DNA from: Streptomyces sp. NBC_00341 | GTDB taxonomy: Bacteria; Actinomycetota; Actinomycetes; Streptomycetales; Streptomycetaceae | Assembly (NCBI RefSeq): GCF_041435055.1 | Contig: NZ_CP108002.1 | Coordinates: 2,976,001 to 3,040,000, forward strand | Length of the DNA: 64,000 nt | Reading direction: 5' to 3' | Part shown: in pieces, positions 22,926 to 31,677 of the stretch | Layout: every line of letters begins with the position of its first letter | How positions within the stretch are numbered: position 1 is the stretch's first letter | Position numbers and translations under genes: made by a program | The notes under the pieces: generated by a model | Databases searched by the model: none | Told to the model about the DNA's origin: nothing | The model's input: only the letters and a program-made list of their open reading frames with translations

Positions 22926-23963
22926 ATGAGTGACGAGAAATCAGCGGGTGGGGAGTCCACGTTCACGGTCGTCGTCGCCGCGTTGGCCAACCTCGGCATC
23001 GCCGTGGCGAAGGCCGTCGCGGGGCTGATCAGCGGATCGAGCGCGATGCTCTCCGAGGCGGCGCACTCGGTCGCCGACACCGTCACCGAGGTGCTGCTGC
23101 TCACCGCGCTCAAGCGCAGCGAGAAGCCCGCCGACGAGGAACACCCACTGGGGTACGGCCCCGAGCGGTACATCTGGGCGATGCTCGCCTCCGTCGCCAC
23201 CTTCGTCGGCGGCGCGGTCTTCTCGATCTACGACGGTGTGCACACCCTGGTCGCGGGCGAGGACCTCGGTGATCCGCTCGTCTCGTACATCGTGCTCGCC
23301 ATCGCCTTCCTGCTGGAGGGCTTCTCGTTGCGCACCGGGCTGCGCCAGGTGCGCGGCGAGGCGGCCCGGCTGGGCGCCGCCCCGGCCCGCTACTTCCGCC
23401 GCACGCCCGACACCGCGGTCAAGGCCGTGGTGATGGAGGACTCGGCGGCCCTGGCCGGACTGCTGCTGGCCGCGGGCGGACTGCTCGGCGGCCAGCTGTC
23501 CGGCTCGGGTGTGTGGGACGGGGTCGCTTCGGTCCTGATCGGCGTCCTGCTCGTGTACGTGGCCTGGGTGCTCGGCCGTTCGAACGCCCAGCTGCTGATC
23601 GGCCGTCCGGTCCCGCAGTCGATGCGGACCGGGATGCGGGAGGAACTGCTCTCGGTGCCGCACATCATCGAGGTGCTGGAGCTGACCACCCTCATCCAGG
23701 GGCCGACCGAGATCCTGGTCGCCGCGAAGGTCGACTTCCGGGACGTGGCCAGTGCCGAGCAGGTGGAGTGGGCCTGCGAGGAGGCGGAGCAGCAGTTGCG
23801 GGAGCGGTACCCGTCGATCCAGCGCGTCTATCTGGACCCGACGCCCGGGGTGGCGCAGCGCCGCCGAGCGCGTGCCGCCGGAGGCAATCCGGTGGTCGGG
23901 CCCGGAGACGGGAAAGGCAACGGGGACGGCGGAGGGCTGTTCACCGACCGCCTGGAGGACTGA
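22926..23963 (+). CDS. Cation diffusion facilitator family transporter
   Basis: 345 residues from ATG 22926; an in-frame ATG at 22893 lacks conserved sequence. About six membrane helices. The metal site shows HSVADT in helix 2 and EEHPLGYGPERY in the loop after it; helix 5 has VMEDSAAL, where HxxxD zinc transporters carry His, so the metal may differ from zinc. The C-terminal cytoplasmic domain is at about 205-300 (IIEVLELTTLIQGPTEILVAAKVDF), followed by a Gly/Arg-rich tail. It should expel a divalent metal in exchange for protons. Confidence 0.9.
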   Translation: MSDEKSAGGESTFTVVVAALANLGIAVAKAVAGLISGSSAMLSEAAHSVADTVTEVLLLTALKRSEKPADEEHPLGYGPERYIWAMLASVATFVGGAVFSIYDGVHTLVAGEDLGDPLVSYIVLAIAFLLEGFSLRTGLRQVRGEAARLGAAPARYFRRTPDTAVKAVVMEDSAALAGLLLAAGGLLGGQLSGSGVWDGVASVLIGVLLVYVAWVLGRSNAQLLIGRPVPQSMRTGMREELLSVPHIIEVLELTTLIQGPTEILVAAKVDFRDVASAEQVEWACEEAEQQLRERYPSIQRVYLDPTPGVAQRRRARAAGGNPVVGPGDGKGNGDGGGLFTDRLED

Positions 23964-24035
23964 ATTGGGCCGACCGGGGGCCGGTACCGGTTGCGTTGCG
24001 CCGTCCGGCCCGTCAGGCCGTCGCTCCCGCCTCCG

Positions 24036-24173
24036 TCACCACGTCGTGGCGAGCCGGGCCGCCACCGCGGCGAGCACGATGAGGGCGACGTTGAGGCCGA
24101 TCGCCGCCGCCATCGCGAGGCCGGGCGCGATCCCGGTGAGGGGCGGCAGTACGAGGCCTGCGGCCCCGTAGCG
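24036..24173 (-). pseudogene. C-terminal remnant of a DoxX-like membrane protein
   Basis: On the minus strand, 45 codons ending at the TGA complementary to 24036-24038 read YGAAGLVLPPLTGIAPGLAM, then a hydrophobic helix and ARLATTW. GLVLPPLTGIAP is the hallmark of the last part of DoxX-like proteins. The N-terminal half is missing and similarity ends at about 24170, where the oppositely oriented regulator remnant begins. Confidence 0.65.
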
Positions 24174-24174
24174 A

Positions 24175-24342
24175 ACAGGAGCCGCCGATGTCGAAGTACC
24201 GCGACAGCTGCCTCATCAGTACGAGCTCACCGCCACCGGGCGCCCCCTGATCGGGCCCACCGTGAAGCCGGCCGCGTGGGCCGTCGACCACAACCCCGGC
24301 ATCGAGCGGAACCAGGCCGCCTACGACTCCCGGCAGCCCTGA
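24175..24342 (+). pseudogene. C-terminal remnant of an HxlR-family regulator
   Basis: The frame reads VEVPRQLPHQYELTATGRPL followed by IGPTVKPAAWAVDHNPGIERNQAAYDSRQP and a stop. YELTxxGR, the W in the next helix and the AYD near the end are the wing and last helix of HxlR winged-helix regulators. The DNA-binding N-terminal half is absent and there is no start codon. It abuts the DoxX-like remnant, suggesting one deletion through a divergent pair. Confidence 0.65.
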
Positions 24343-24357
24343 CCCGACGCCGGACCG

Positions 24358-25137
24358 TCAGAGCAGTCCGGCCGCGTCCAGCAGGTACTCCGTCATCGGG
24401 TCGTAGAACCGCGGGTCCAGCACGTGGTCGTCCAGCGGGACGGCCACCTGGAGGGTGCCCTCGGCCTCCCCCAGGAACAGCGCCGGGTCGTTGCAGTCCG
24501 CGTAGCCGATGGCGTCCAGCCCGCGCTGCGCCGCGCATCCGGCCCAGCCGTGGTCGGCGACGACCAGGTCGGGCATGGGGCGGCCCTCCCGCTCCATGCC
24601 GTCCAGGATCGCCGCCATCGGGGCCGGGGAGTGGGTGTGCCAGAGCGTCGCGCCGCGCTCCTGGACGGCGACGTCCGCGAACTGGAAGACCATGCCCTCG
24701 TCCGCCATCAGCCCGGACGGGATCCGGACGATCTCGCAGCCCGCGGCCCGCAGGGCGGCCGCCGTCTGCCGGTGGACGTCCAGCAGCCCGCCCGGGTGAC
24801 CGGTGGCGAACAGCACCCGCTCCGAGCCGTCGGCCGCCTTGCGCAGCCTGGCCGCCGCCCGGTCCAGGGCGTCGACGGTGAGCTCGGGGTCGATGGTGTC
24901 CTGGCCGAACCGGTGCTCCGGGTCGTCGCTGACCCCGCACCGCTCGGCCATCACGGCCAGCACGTCCTGCTCGTCGCGCCACCGGTCGCCCAGCTCCAGG
25001 CCCAGCCAGAAGTGGCGGTCGCCGTTGGCTAGCTTGCGGTAGTGGGAGAGGTTGTTGTCGCGCGGAGTGGCGACGTCTCCGGCTATACGCGTACGGACGA
25101 GCTGTTCGACGAGGGCGGCGCGGCTGGGTATCGGCAT
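24358..25137 (-). CDS. Phosphatase family protein (Streptomyces type)
   Basis: 259 residues starting MPIPSRAALVEQLVRTRIAGDVATPRDNN. Motifs include LFATGHPGGLLDVHR, WHTHSPAPMAAIL and VVADHGWAGCAAQRG, with several His/Asp that could bind metal. It resembles, from memory, an actinobacterial family annotated simply as phosphatase. No signal peptide, so cytoplasmic. The substrate is unknown. It reads towards the CDF gene, with the two remnants between. No operon partner is seen. Confidence 0.7.
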   Translation of the reverse strand: MPIPSRAALVEQLVRTRIAGDVATPRDNNLSHYRKLANGDRHFWLGLELGDRWRDEQDVLAVMAERCGVSDDPEHRFGQDTIDPELTVDALDRAAARLRKAADGSERVLFATGHPGGLLDVHRQTAAALRAAGCEIVRIPSGLMADEGMVFQFADVAVQERGATLWHTHSPAPMAAILDGMEREGRPMPDLVVADHGWAGCAAQRGLDAIGYADCNDPALFLGEAEGTLQVAVPLDDHVLDPRFYDPMTEYLLDAAGLL

Positions 25138-25492
25138 GAACCCATTGTGCCGTCAGGTGTGCGCAGTGTGCCGTTCGCATGAAGCATCGCGCCGCCGGCC
25201 GGAGGCGCCGCGCCGCCTGCGGGAGGCGAACGGTCCGCCGGGAGCGCCGTTCCGCAGCCCCCGAATGGCCCTCCCGGGATGTTGGGTGACTGTTAACCCA
25301 TGTGTGACCTGGAACTTTCCGCTCCATCCGGACGGGATCATGAAATAGGTCCAGACCACTCCCGGAAGTTTCACGGACCCCTCCCTCCGCGCCGGACCGA
25401 CGTCTCACACTTCGATCATGAACAATTGGTCTATACCTTTGGCGCTAGGGTGGGTCCCCCGATACCGGGACATGCACATCTGTGGGGGCTTT
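25138..25492. other. 355-bp intergenic region with divergent promoters
   Basis: This lies between the phosphatase and the polysaccharide synthase, which point away from each other. It holds no convincing gene. It becomes AT-richer after 25290 and contains a DasR-like site at 25425-25440. The synthase start at 25493 has a GGGGG ribosome-binding site; an in-frame ATG at 25472 is an alternative. Confidence 0.6.
25425..25440. promoter_or_regulatory. DasR-like (dre) site before the polysaccharide synthase
   Basis: ATTGGTCTATACCTTT matches the remembered DasR consensus ACTGGTCTAGACCACT at 12 of 16 positions, including the TGGTCTA half-site and ACC. It lies 53 bp before the synthase start. If real, polysaccharide synthesis would respond to glucosamine-6-phosphate. 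Confidence 0.35.
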
Positions 25493-27166
25493 ATGACCGT
25501 GCATCACTTACCTCAACCTCCGTCCGACGAAGAGCTCTACTGGTACTTCGGGCCGCAGCGCCGCTGGGTACTCATCAGCTCCTCGCTCGCCTTCGTGCTC
25601 ACGGCGGCGACCATGCTCACCTTCGCCCTGCGCACCCCCGCCCTGTGGGCCTTTCTCGCGGTGCTCTCCCTGAACGTCGTCGCCCTGGCGCTCTCCTCCG
25701 TCAACAGCCTGCGCCAGCGCCGGCTCACCAGGCGCTCGCACGAAGTGCTCGTACACGCCTGGCACCCGGCCGAGCTGCCGGGCGTGGACCTCTACCTGCC
25801 GACCTGCGGGGAACCGCTCCCGGTCCTGGAGAACGCCTACCGGGCCGTCGCGGACCTGGACTGGCCCGGCGCGCTGACCGTCTGGGTGCTCGACGACGCG
25901 GACAGCCCCGACGTGGCCGCGCTCGCGGCCCGCTTCGGCTACCGCTACGTCGTACGGCCCGACCGGGGGAAGCTGAAGAAGGCGGGCAACCTCAATCACG
26001 CGCTCACCCTGAGCCACGCGGAGTACATCGCCATCCTGGACGCCGACTTCGCGCCCCGGCCGGACTTCCTCCGCCATCTCGTGCCGTACCTGGCCGACCC
26101 GGGCGTCGGCATCGTGCAGAGCCCGCAGTGCTTCGACACCGACGGGACGATGGAGTGGATCCAGCGCGCCGCCGGATCGGCCCAGGAGTGGTTCTTCCGC
26201 TGGATCCAGCCGTCCCGGGACGCGAGCGACGCGGCGATCTGCTGCGGCAGCAACGCGGTCTACCGGCGCAGCGCCATCGATCTGGCCGGCGGCTTCGCCC
26301 GGCTCGACCACAGCGAGGACCTGTACACCGGACTCGCCCTGTACGAGCAGGGGTTCCGGATCCTGTACGTGCCGGTGCTGGTGGCCAAGGGCACCTCGCC
26401 GGACAACCTGGCCTCCTACCTCAACCAGCAGTACCGCTGGGCGATGGGCAACCTGCATCTGATCGGGACCCCGGTCCTGAAACGGATCGGCGCCCCCTGG
26501 CGGATGCGGCTCTGCTTCCACGAGGGCGTCGTCGGCTACCTGACGACGGTGGTGAACACCTTCGCGGCCCCGCTGCCGCCGCTGGTGATGATGTTCTGGT
26601 ACCCGGACGACATCCGGCCCTGGCACGTGCTGCCGCTGCTCGCGCCGCTGTGGCTGTGGCACGTGCTGCTGCCCCGGATCAGCCGGACCCGCTGGCGGAT
26701 CGAGGTGATCCGGGCCAACGTCCTGATGAGCGTGGCCGCCGGGGCCGCGTTCCTGCACACCCTGCGCGGCCACAGCGCGGCGTGGGTGCCCACCGGGGCC
26801 GGCGGCGGGAAACCGGGCACCATGGCGCGGCGGGTGGTCCTCGTCTCGCTCGGCTGGCTCTGCTGCTCCACCGGGGCGGCGGCGGGCGGCCTCGCCCTCG
26901 CCGTCGCCCGCAACGGCTGGGAGCCCAACTGGGGGCTCGGCCTCTATCTGCTGGTGCAGTTCCAGATCAACGTTCCCCTGATCAGGGACCTGGTGCGGGA
27001 GCTACGCCCCGCTGCCGCCGCCCGAAGGACCGCACCGGCCCGGCGGGGCGGCCGCTCCGTGCTGCCCAGACGCTGGCCCGAAACGCTGGCCGTGACGGTC
27101 ACGCTCCTGCTCACCGCCCTGCTCGCGTCCGGCTGGGTCGATCCGATGCTGCCCTGGCTGAGCTGA
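25493..27166 (+). CDS. Cellulose-synthase-like family 2 glycosyltransferase
   Basis: 557 residues from ATG 25493. Two N-terminal membrane helices are followed by a GT2 domain with all processive-synthase residues: LDDADSPD, LDADFA (DxD), HSEDLYTGL (ED) and QQYRWAMG (Q-x-x-R-W). At least four C-terminal helices follow. It should polymerise a nucleotide-sugar into a beta-linked polysaccharide and extrude it through the membrane. There is no PilZ domain, so no visible cyclic di-GMP control. It is 13 bp ahead of the acyltransferase-SGNH-GH16 fusion, so the polymer is probably acylated and trimmed by that protein. The polymer may be cellulose-like, but the sugar cannot be read from sequence. Confidence 0.9.
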   Translation: MTVHHLPQPPSDEELYWYFGPQRRWVLISSSLAFVLTAATMLTFALRTPALWAFLAVLSLNVVALALSSVNSLRQRRLTRRSHEVLVHAWHPAELPGVDLYLPTCGEPLPVLENAYRAVADLDWPGALTVWVLDDADSPDVAALAARFGYRYVVRPDRGKLKKAGNLNHALTLSHAEYIAILDADFAPRPDFLRHLVPYLADPGVGIVQSPQCFDTDGTMEWIQRAAGSAQEWFFRWIQPSRDASDAAICCGSNAVYRRSAIDLAGGFARLDHSEDLYTGLALYEQGFRILYVPVLVAKGTSPDNLASYLNQQYRWAMGNLHLIGTPVLKRIGAPWRMRLCFHEGVVGYLTTVVNTFAAPLPPLVMMFWYPDDIRPWHVLPLLAPLWLWHVLLPRISRTRWRIEVIRANVLMSVAAGAAFLHTLRGHSAAWVPTGAGGGKPGTMARRVVLVSLGWLCCSTGAAAGGLALAVARNGWEPNWGLGLYLLVQFQINVPLIRDLVRELRPAAAARRTAPARRGGRSVLPRRWPETLAVTVTLLLTALLASGWVDPMLPWLS

Positions 27167-27179
27167 AAGGCCTCGAACG

Positions 27180-30149
27180 ATGCCCACCCTCGCCCCTTCC
27201 GCCCCCCGGTCCGGGAGCAGCGCCGCCCCCGCACCGCCGCCCGGCGGCACGGGCCCCCGCAGGCCCGCGTTCCGCCCCGATATCGAGGGGGTGCGCGCCT
27301 TCGCCGTCCTGTCGGTCCTCGCCTTCCACGCGTCCGTGCCCGCCCTGGCCGGCGGCTTCGTCGGCGTGGACGTCTTCTTCGTCATATCCGGCTACCTGAT
27401 CACCGGGCTGCTGGTGCGGGAGGCCGTCACGACCGGCCGGATCCGGCTGGGTGAGTTCTTCGCGCGCCGGGCCCGCCGGCTGCTGCCCTCGGCCGCCGTG
27501 GTGCTGGTCGCGGTCGCGGTGGCCGGGGCGTGGCTGACCGTCCCGCTGCGGCGCACGGGCCTGGAGAACGACGTGGTGGCGGCGGCCCTGTCCGTGGCCA
27601 ACTGGCGGTTCGTCCAGCAGCGGACCGACTATCTCGCAGCCGGGCAGGACGAGAGCCCGCTGCTGCACTTCTGGTCGCTCGCGGTGGAGGAGCAGTTCTA
27701 TCTGTGCTGGGCCCCGTTGCTCGCCCTGCTCGCGGTCCTCGCCGCGCGTGCGGCCCGCCGGGGACGTGCGCTGCGGCCGGCGGCGCTCGCTCTCACCGCC
27801 CTGCTGACGCTCGGCAGCTTCGCACTCTCGCTGAGCTGGACGGGCGACTCCGTCTCCCTGGCGTACCTCGGAACGCCTTCGCGCGTCTGGCAGTTCGGTA
27901 CGGGCGCGCTGCTGGCGCTGCTGCCGTGGCATCTGCTGCGCGGGCCGCGTGCGCTGCGGCTGCTGTGCGGGTGGGCGGGGGCGGCGGCGCTCGTATGGTG
28001 CGTACTGCGCTACGACGCCTCGACGCCGTACCCCGGATACGCGGCGCTCGTCCCGACCCTGGCCACGGCCGCGGTCATCCTGTCCGGCACCCCGGGGCGG
28101 CGACCGGACAAGGCGGCCGGGTACCGGGCGGGGGCCGGGGTCGGGCGGCTGCTGGCGATGCGGGCTCCCGGGGCCGTCGGCCGGCTCTCGTACACCCTGT
28201 ACCTCTGGCACTGGCCGGTGCTCGTCCTGGCCGAGGCCCGCTTCGGTCACCTCGACTGGCCCGCGAGGACGGCTCTGATGCTGGCCTCCGTGCTGCCGGC
28301 CGCAGCGACCGCGCGCTGGGTGGAGCGGCCGCTGAGGCACAGCCGTACGCTCTTCGAACTGCCCCGGCGGGGGCTGTCGCTGGGCCTCGCCGCCGTGCTC
28401 GTACCGGTGGTCCTGGCGCTGGTCGTGGGCACCACCACGCTGCATCTGCTGGGCCCGGCCGCGCCGGTCGACGTGAAGGGGCTGCCGCCGGGAGCGGCCG
28501 CCGGCCCCACGCTGCTGGCCAGGACCGGTACGCCGCTCACCGGCGGCCCCGTGGTGCCGAGCCCCGTGCAGGCCCGCCAGAGCTTCCCGCCGGACGGGGC
28601 CTGCGAGGTGGCGCCGCCCGTGACGAGCAGCCCGCCCTGCCTGTTCGGGGCGGCGGACAGCGCGCACCGGGTCGTCCTGCTCGGCGACTCGCACGCCGGG
28701 CAGTGGTTCTCGCCGCTGCTCAGTCTCGCGGCCAAGCGCGGCTGGGCCCTCCAGGAGCTGGTGAAGCAGGGCTGCCCGTTGCCCGAAATACCGGTGGTGA
28801 ACCCGCAGTTGGGGCGTACGTACCACGAGTGCGACAGCTGGCGGGCCGACAGCCTGGCCCGGCTCCGCGAGGGGCCGAAGCCCGAGCTGATAGTGATCGG
28901 TTCGCTGAACCGGTACACCGATGACCAGCGGCTGCTGCTCAGGGGCTGGGAGAAGACCCTGAAGCCGCTGCGCGCGCTCGGGGTTCCGGTGGTCTACATC
29001 GAGGACACCCCGGTGCCGGGTACCGATGTCCCGGCGTGCGTCTCCGGGCACCTCACGGACCCGGCGGCCTGCGCCTTCGACGCCAAGAAGGCCCGGTGGC
29101 CCGATCCGCTGGCGCGCGGGGCGGCGGCCGGCACGCTGCCCGGAGTGCGGACCGTGGAGGTGAACTCGGTGCTGTGCCCGGCCGCGCGGCCCGTCTGCCC
29201 GGCGGTCCTGGACCGGATCCTGCTCTACCGGGACGACGCCCATCTGACCGATGCCGCGGCCGTGGTGCTGGCGCCCCGCCTCGAACGGCTGCTCATGGGG
29301 GCCGGCGCACCGGCGGCGGGCGGCTGGACCCGGCTGCTGCACGAGGAGTTCGACGGCCCCGCGGGCAGCCGCCCGGCCGCGTCCCGCTGGAGTTACGACC
29401 GGGGCACCTGCTATCCGGGCTGCCCGGCCCCGCAGTGGGGCACCGGGGAGACCGAGACGATGACGGACTCCACGGACAACGTCCGCCTCGACGGGAAGGG
29501 GGCACTGGAGATCGTGCCCACCCGGCGCGAGGGCCGCTGGTACTCGGGCCGTATCGAGTCCAGGCGCTCCGATTTCGCCCCGCCCCCCGGGGGCGTCCTG
29601 CGGATCGAGGCGTCGATCGCCCTGCCGGACGTCACGGGCCCGGCGGCGGGCGGCTACTGGCCGGCCTTCTGGACCCTGGGCGCCGGGCTGCGCGACGGGT
29701 ACACGGGCTGGCCCGGCATCGGTGAGCTCGACGTGATGGAGTCCGTCAACGGCCGGGACGCCGTCTTCGGCACCATGCACTGCGGCACCCTGGACGGCGG
29801 TCCGTGCAAGGAGCCGATGGGGCTCAGCTCGCCGCGTCAGAAGTGCTCCGGCTGTCGCGGCGCGTTCCACTCGTACGCCGTGGAGGTCGACACCGCACCC
29901 GGTGCGCGGGAGGTTCGCTGGTATCTGGACGGCCGGGTCTACCACCGGGTGAAGGCGTCCGGCATGGACGCGGCCACCTGGGAGCGGGCGGTGACGCGGG
30001 GCCAGTTCCTGATCCTGAACGTGGCGATGGGCGGGGCGCTGCCGGCCGCCGACGGCGCCGCGCCGGGTCCCGCGACGGAGCCCGGTCACCCGATGCGGGT
30101 GGCGGAGGTCAGCGTGTCGGCCCGGGGACCGGCCGGGTCGAGTAGGTGA
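27180..30149 (+). CDS. Triple fusion: acyltransferase 3, SGNH and GH16 domains
   Basis: 989 residues with AAAGG ahead of ATG 27180. Residues 30-400 are an acyltransferase-3 membrane domain (DIEGVRAFAVLSVLAFHA, VDVFFVISGYLITGLL, FWSLAVEEQFYL, LSYTLYLWHWP). Residues about 480-700 are an extracytoplasmic SGNH domain with GDSH at 502-505 and D685-x-x-H688. Residues about 714-985 are a GH16 domain (EEFDG, GYWPAFWTLG) with the catalytic E849-L-D851-V-M-E854. The first two domains normally form O-acetyltransferases of surface glycans; an attached glucanase or transglycosylase is unusual. The synthase partner is just upstream. It should acylate, then cut or re-attach the exported polymer. Confidence 0.9.
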   Translation: MPTLAPSAPRSGSSAAPAPPPGGTGPRRPAFRPDIEGVRAFAVLSVLAFHASVPALAGGFVGVDVFFVISGYLITGLLVREAVTTGRIRLGEFFARRARRLLPSAAVVLVAVAVAGAWLTVPLRRTGLENDVVAAALSVANWRFVQQRTDYLAAGQDESPLLHFWSLAVEEQFYLCWAPLLALLAVLAARAARRGRALRPAALALTALLTLGSFALSLSWTGDSVSLAYLGTPSRVWQFGTGALLALLPWHLLRGPRALRLLCGWAGAAALVWCVLRYDASTPYPGYAALVPTLATAAVILSGTPGRRPDKAAGYRAGAGVGRLLAMRAPGAVGRLSYTLYLWHWPVLVLAEARFGHLDWPARTALMLASVLPAAATARWVERPLRHSRTLFELPRRGLSLGLAAVLVPVVLALVVGTTTLHLLGPAAPVDVKGLPPGAAAGPTLLARTGTPLTGGPVVPSPVQARQSFPPDGACEVAPPVTSSPPCLFGAADSAHRVVLLGDSHAGQWFSPLLSLAAKRGWALQELVKQGCPLPEIPVVNPQLGRTYHECDSWRADSLARLREGPKPELIVIGSLNRYTDDQRLLLRGWEKTLKPLRALGVPVVYIEDTPVPGTDVPACVSGHLTDPAACAFDAKKARWPDPLARGAAAGTLPGVRTVEVNSVLCPAARPVCPAVLDRILLYRDDAHLTDAAAVVLAPRLERLLMGAGAPAAGGWTRLLHEEFDGPAGSRPAASRWSYDRGTCYPGCPAPQWGTGETETMTDSTDNVRLDGKGALEIVPTRREGRWYSGRIESRRSDFAPPPGGVLRIEASIALPDVTGPAAGGYWPAFWTLGAGLRDGYTGWPGIGELDVMESVNGRDAVFGTMHCGTLDGGPCKEPMGLSSPRQKCSGCRGAFHSYAVEVDTAPGAREVRWYLDGRVYHRVKASGMDAATWERAVTRGQFLILNVAMGGALPAADGAAPGPATEPGHPMRVAEVSVSARGPAGSSR

Positions 30150-31608
30150 TCCGCGTCAGGTGGTAGTACCGCGCCGTGCAGACGGCCGGCCAGGCGCTGC
30201 GGCCGTGGTCCCCGAACGGGTCGCGCATCTGCCCCACGGAGGCCGGTGCGTACGGCAGGACGTGTGCGCCCTCGGCCGCCTCCTGGCGCAGCCACCGGTC
30301 CTGGCGGTCCCAGTGGCGGGCCCGTACGTCCATGTCGTGGGCCAGGCCCGTCAGCGGAACGAACAGTCCCACGCAGACCGCCGCGCAGAGCAGCGCCGCC
30401 GCCCCCGTGACGAGGGGGACGGCGGCGGTGCCCCGCGCGCGGGTGCGCAGGGCGTTGCCGAGCAGGGCGCCGAGTCCGGCGAGGAGCAGCACGAACAGGA
30501 AGAGGTAGTCGTTCCAGGTGCGGGTGCCATACGTCATCATGTTGTGCTCGAAGGCCGGGAGGGTGATGAGCGTGCAGAGGTACCCGGACACCAGGAACGC
30601 CGCCACCGCCGCCAGGGCCGGAACCAGCGGACGGCCGCGCAGGGGCCCGTCGGCGGCCGGGCCGCTCTCGCGCAGCAGCAGCCCCAGCAGGACGCCGACG
30701 GCGAGCGCGCCCAGGTAGGTCCAGGTGGTGAGGACGGTCCCCAGGATGTCGCCGAAGGTCCGCAGCGCGTCGGCCAGCGATCCGGTGTCGACGACGGACG
30801 TGGCGCCGGTGCCGAACCGGTCACGGCGGTGCCGGGAGCCCGGCGAGGTGTAGATGATGACCAGCCCCGCCACCAGGGCGCCCAGCGCGACGCCGCACCA
30901 GAGCCGGGTGCGGTGGCGGCCGGGTCCGGGCCGCGACCGGAGGCTGAGCAGCAGCACGGTGCAGAGCAGGACGCCCGCGACGATCGACGTCCCCTCCGAG
31001 AGGGTGCCGATGAACAGCCCGGCCACGACGGCGACGCACAGCGCGAGGATCCGCCCCCGGCGCGACCGGGCCCGCAGCAGTGGGATCACCGCCGCGGCGG
31101 CCAGGGCGGGGGCCACGGTGTGCGAGACGGAGGAGGCGGGCCAGTAGAACGTCTTGTACGTGTTGGGGGTGGCGAAGAAGAACACCGCGGCCGTCATCGA
31201 CGCGACGAGCAGCGGCACTCCGCGCGGCGCGGTCCGCCCGGCGCTGTGCAGCGCGGCCGGGATCAGCGCCCACAGCACGGCGAGGATCAGCAGCCCGCTG
31301 ACGGTGGCGTACCACTGGTGGCCCGCCACACCGCCGGCCCCGTAGAGCGCGACCATCAGGGCGTTGGCGACGCGCCCGTTGTCGTCCAGGTAGAACTTCC
31401 CGATCATGCCGGAGACGCCGTCGTCGCGCAGGACGGGCAGGAAGCACCAGTCGTCGCCGCCCGGCCGCACCAGCCGGCCGATCCAGAAGGACGCGGCGAG
31501 CAGGGCGAGCGGGAACACCGTGAGCACGGCCGCCCAGAGCGGCTGCCGGGGCCCCGGTGTCCTCGGGGGCCGTACGCCGCCCGCCGTTCCGGATGGTTCC
31601 GCGGTCAT
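30109..31608 (-). CDS. GT-C-like polytopic membrane protein (possibly DUF6056)
   Basis: 499 residues with about eleven to twelve membrane helices. The first outer loop has GGDDWCF, then YLDDNGRVANALMVALYG; acidic pairs in this loop are typical of GT-C glycosyltransferases that use polyprenyl-phosphate sugars. It resembles, from memory, DUF6056 and GtrII-type proteins. The C-terminal 60 residues are soluble. It follows a GtrB-GtrA fusion gene in the same direction, so it probably transfers the lipid-linked sugar to an envelope polymer. Its 3' end overlaps the 3' end of the GH16 fusion gene by 41 bp on the opposite strand. Confidence 0.75.
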   Translation of the reverse strand: MTAEPSGTAGGVRPPRTPGPRQPLWAAVLTVFPLALLAASFWIGRLVRPGGDDWCFLPVLRDDGVSGMIGKFYLDDNGRVANALMVALYGAGGVAGHQWYATVSGLLILAVLWALIPAALHSAGRTAPRGVPLLVASMTAAVFFFATPNTYKTFYWPASSVSHTVAPALAAAAVIPLLRARSRRGRILALCVAVVAGLFIGTLSEGTSIVAGVLLCTVLLLSLRSRPGPGRHRTRLWCGVALGALVAGLVIIYTSPGSRHRRDRFGTGATSVVDTGSLADALRTFGDILGTVLTTWTYLGALAVGVLLGLLLRESGPAADGPLRGRPLVPALAAVAAFLVSGYLCTLITLPAFEHNMMTYGTRTWNDYLFLFVLLLAGLGALLGNALRTRARGTAAVPLVTGAAALLCAAVCVGLFVPLTGLAHDMDVRARHWDRQDRWLRQEAAEGAHVLPYAPASVGQMRDPFGDHGRSAWPAVCTARYYHLTRITYSTRPVPGPTR

Positions 31609-31677
31609 GGATGTGCCGGTTCCCTTCGTGCGGTGCCGCTGCGTACGGGGGCCGTGCCGCGGGCGCTGTGTGCGGGG

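Noticed and set aside
27111..30089. 992-codon frame on the minus strand opposite the acyltransferase fusion
   Set aside because: Low-complexity Arg/Gly/Gln-rich shadow of the strand that carries recognisable catalytic motifs.
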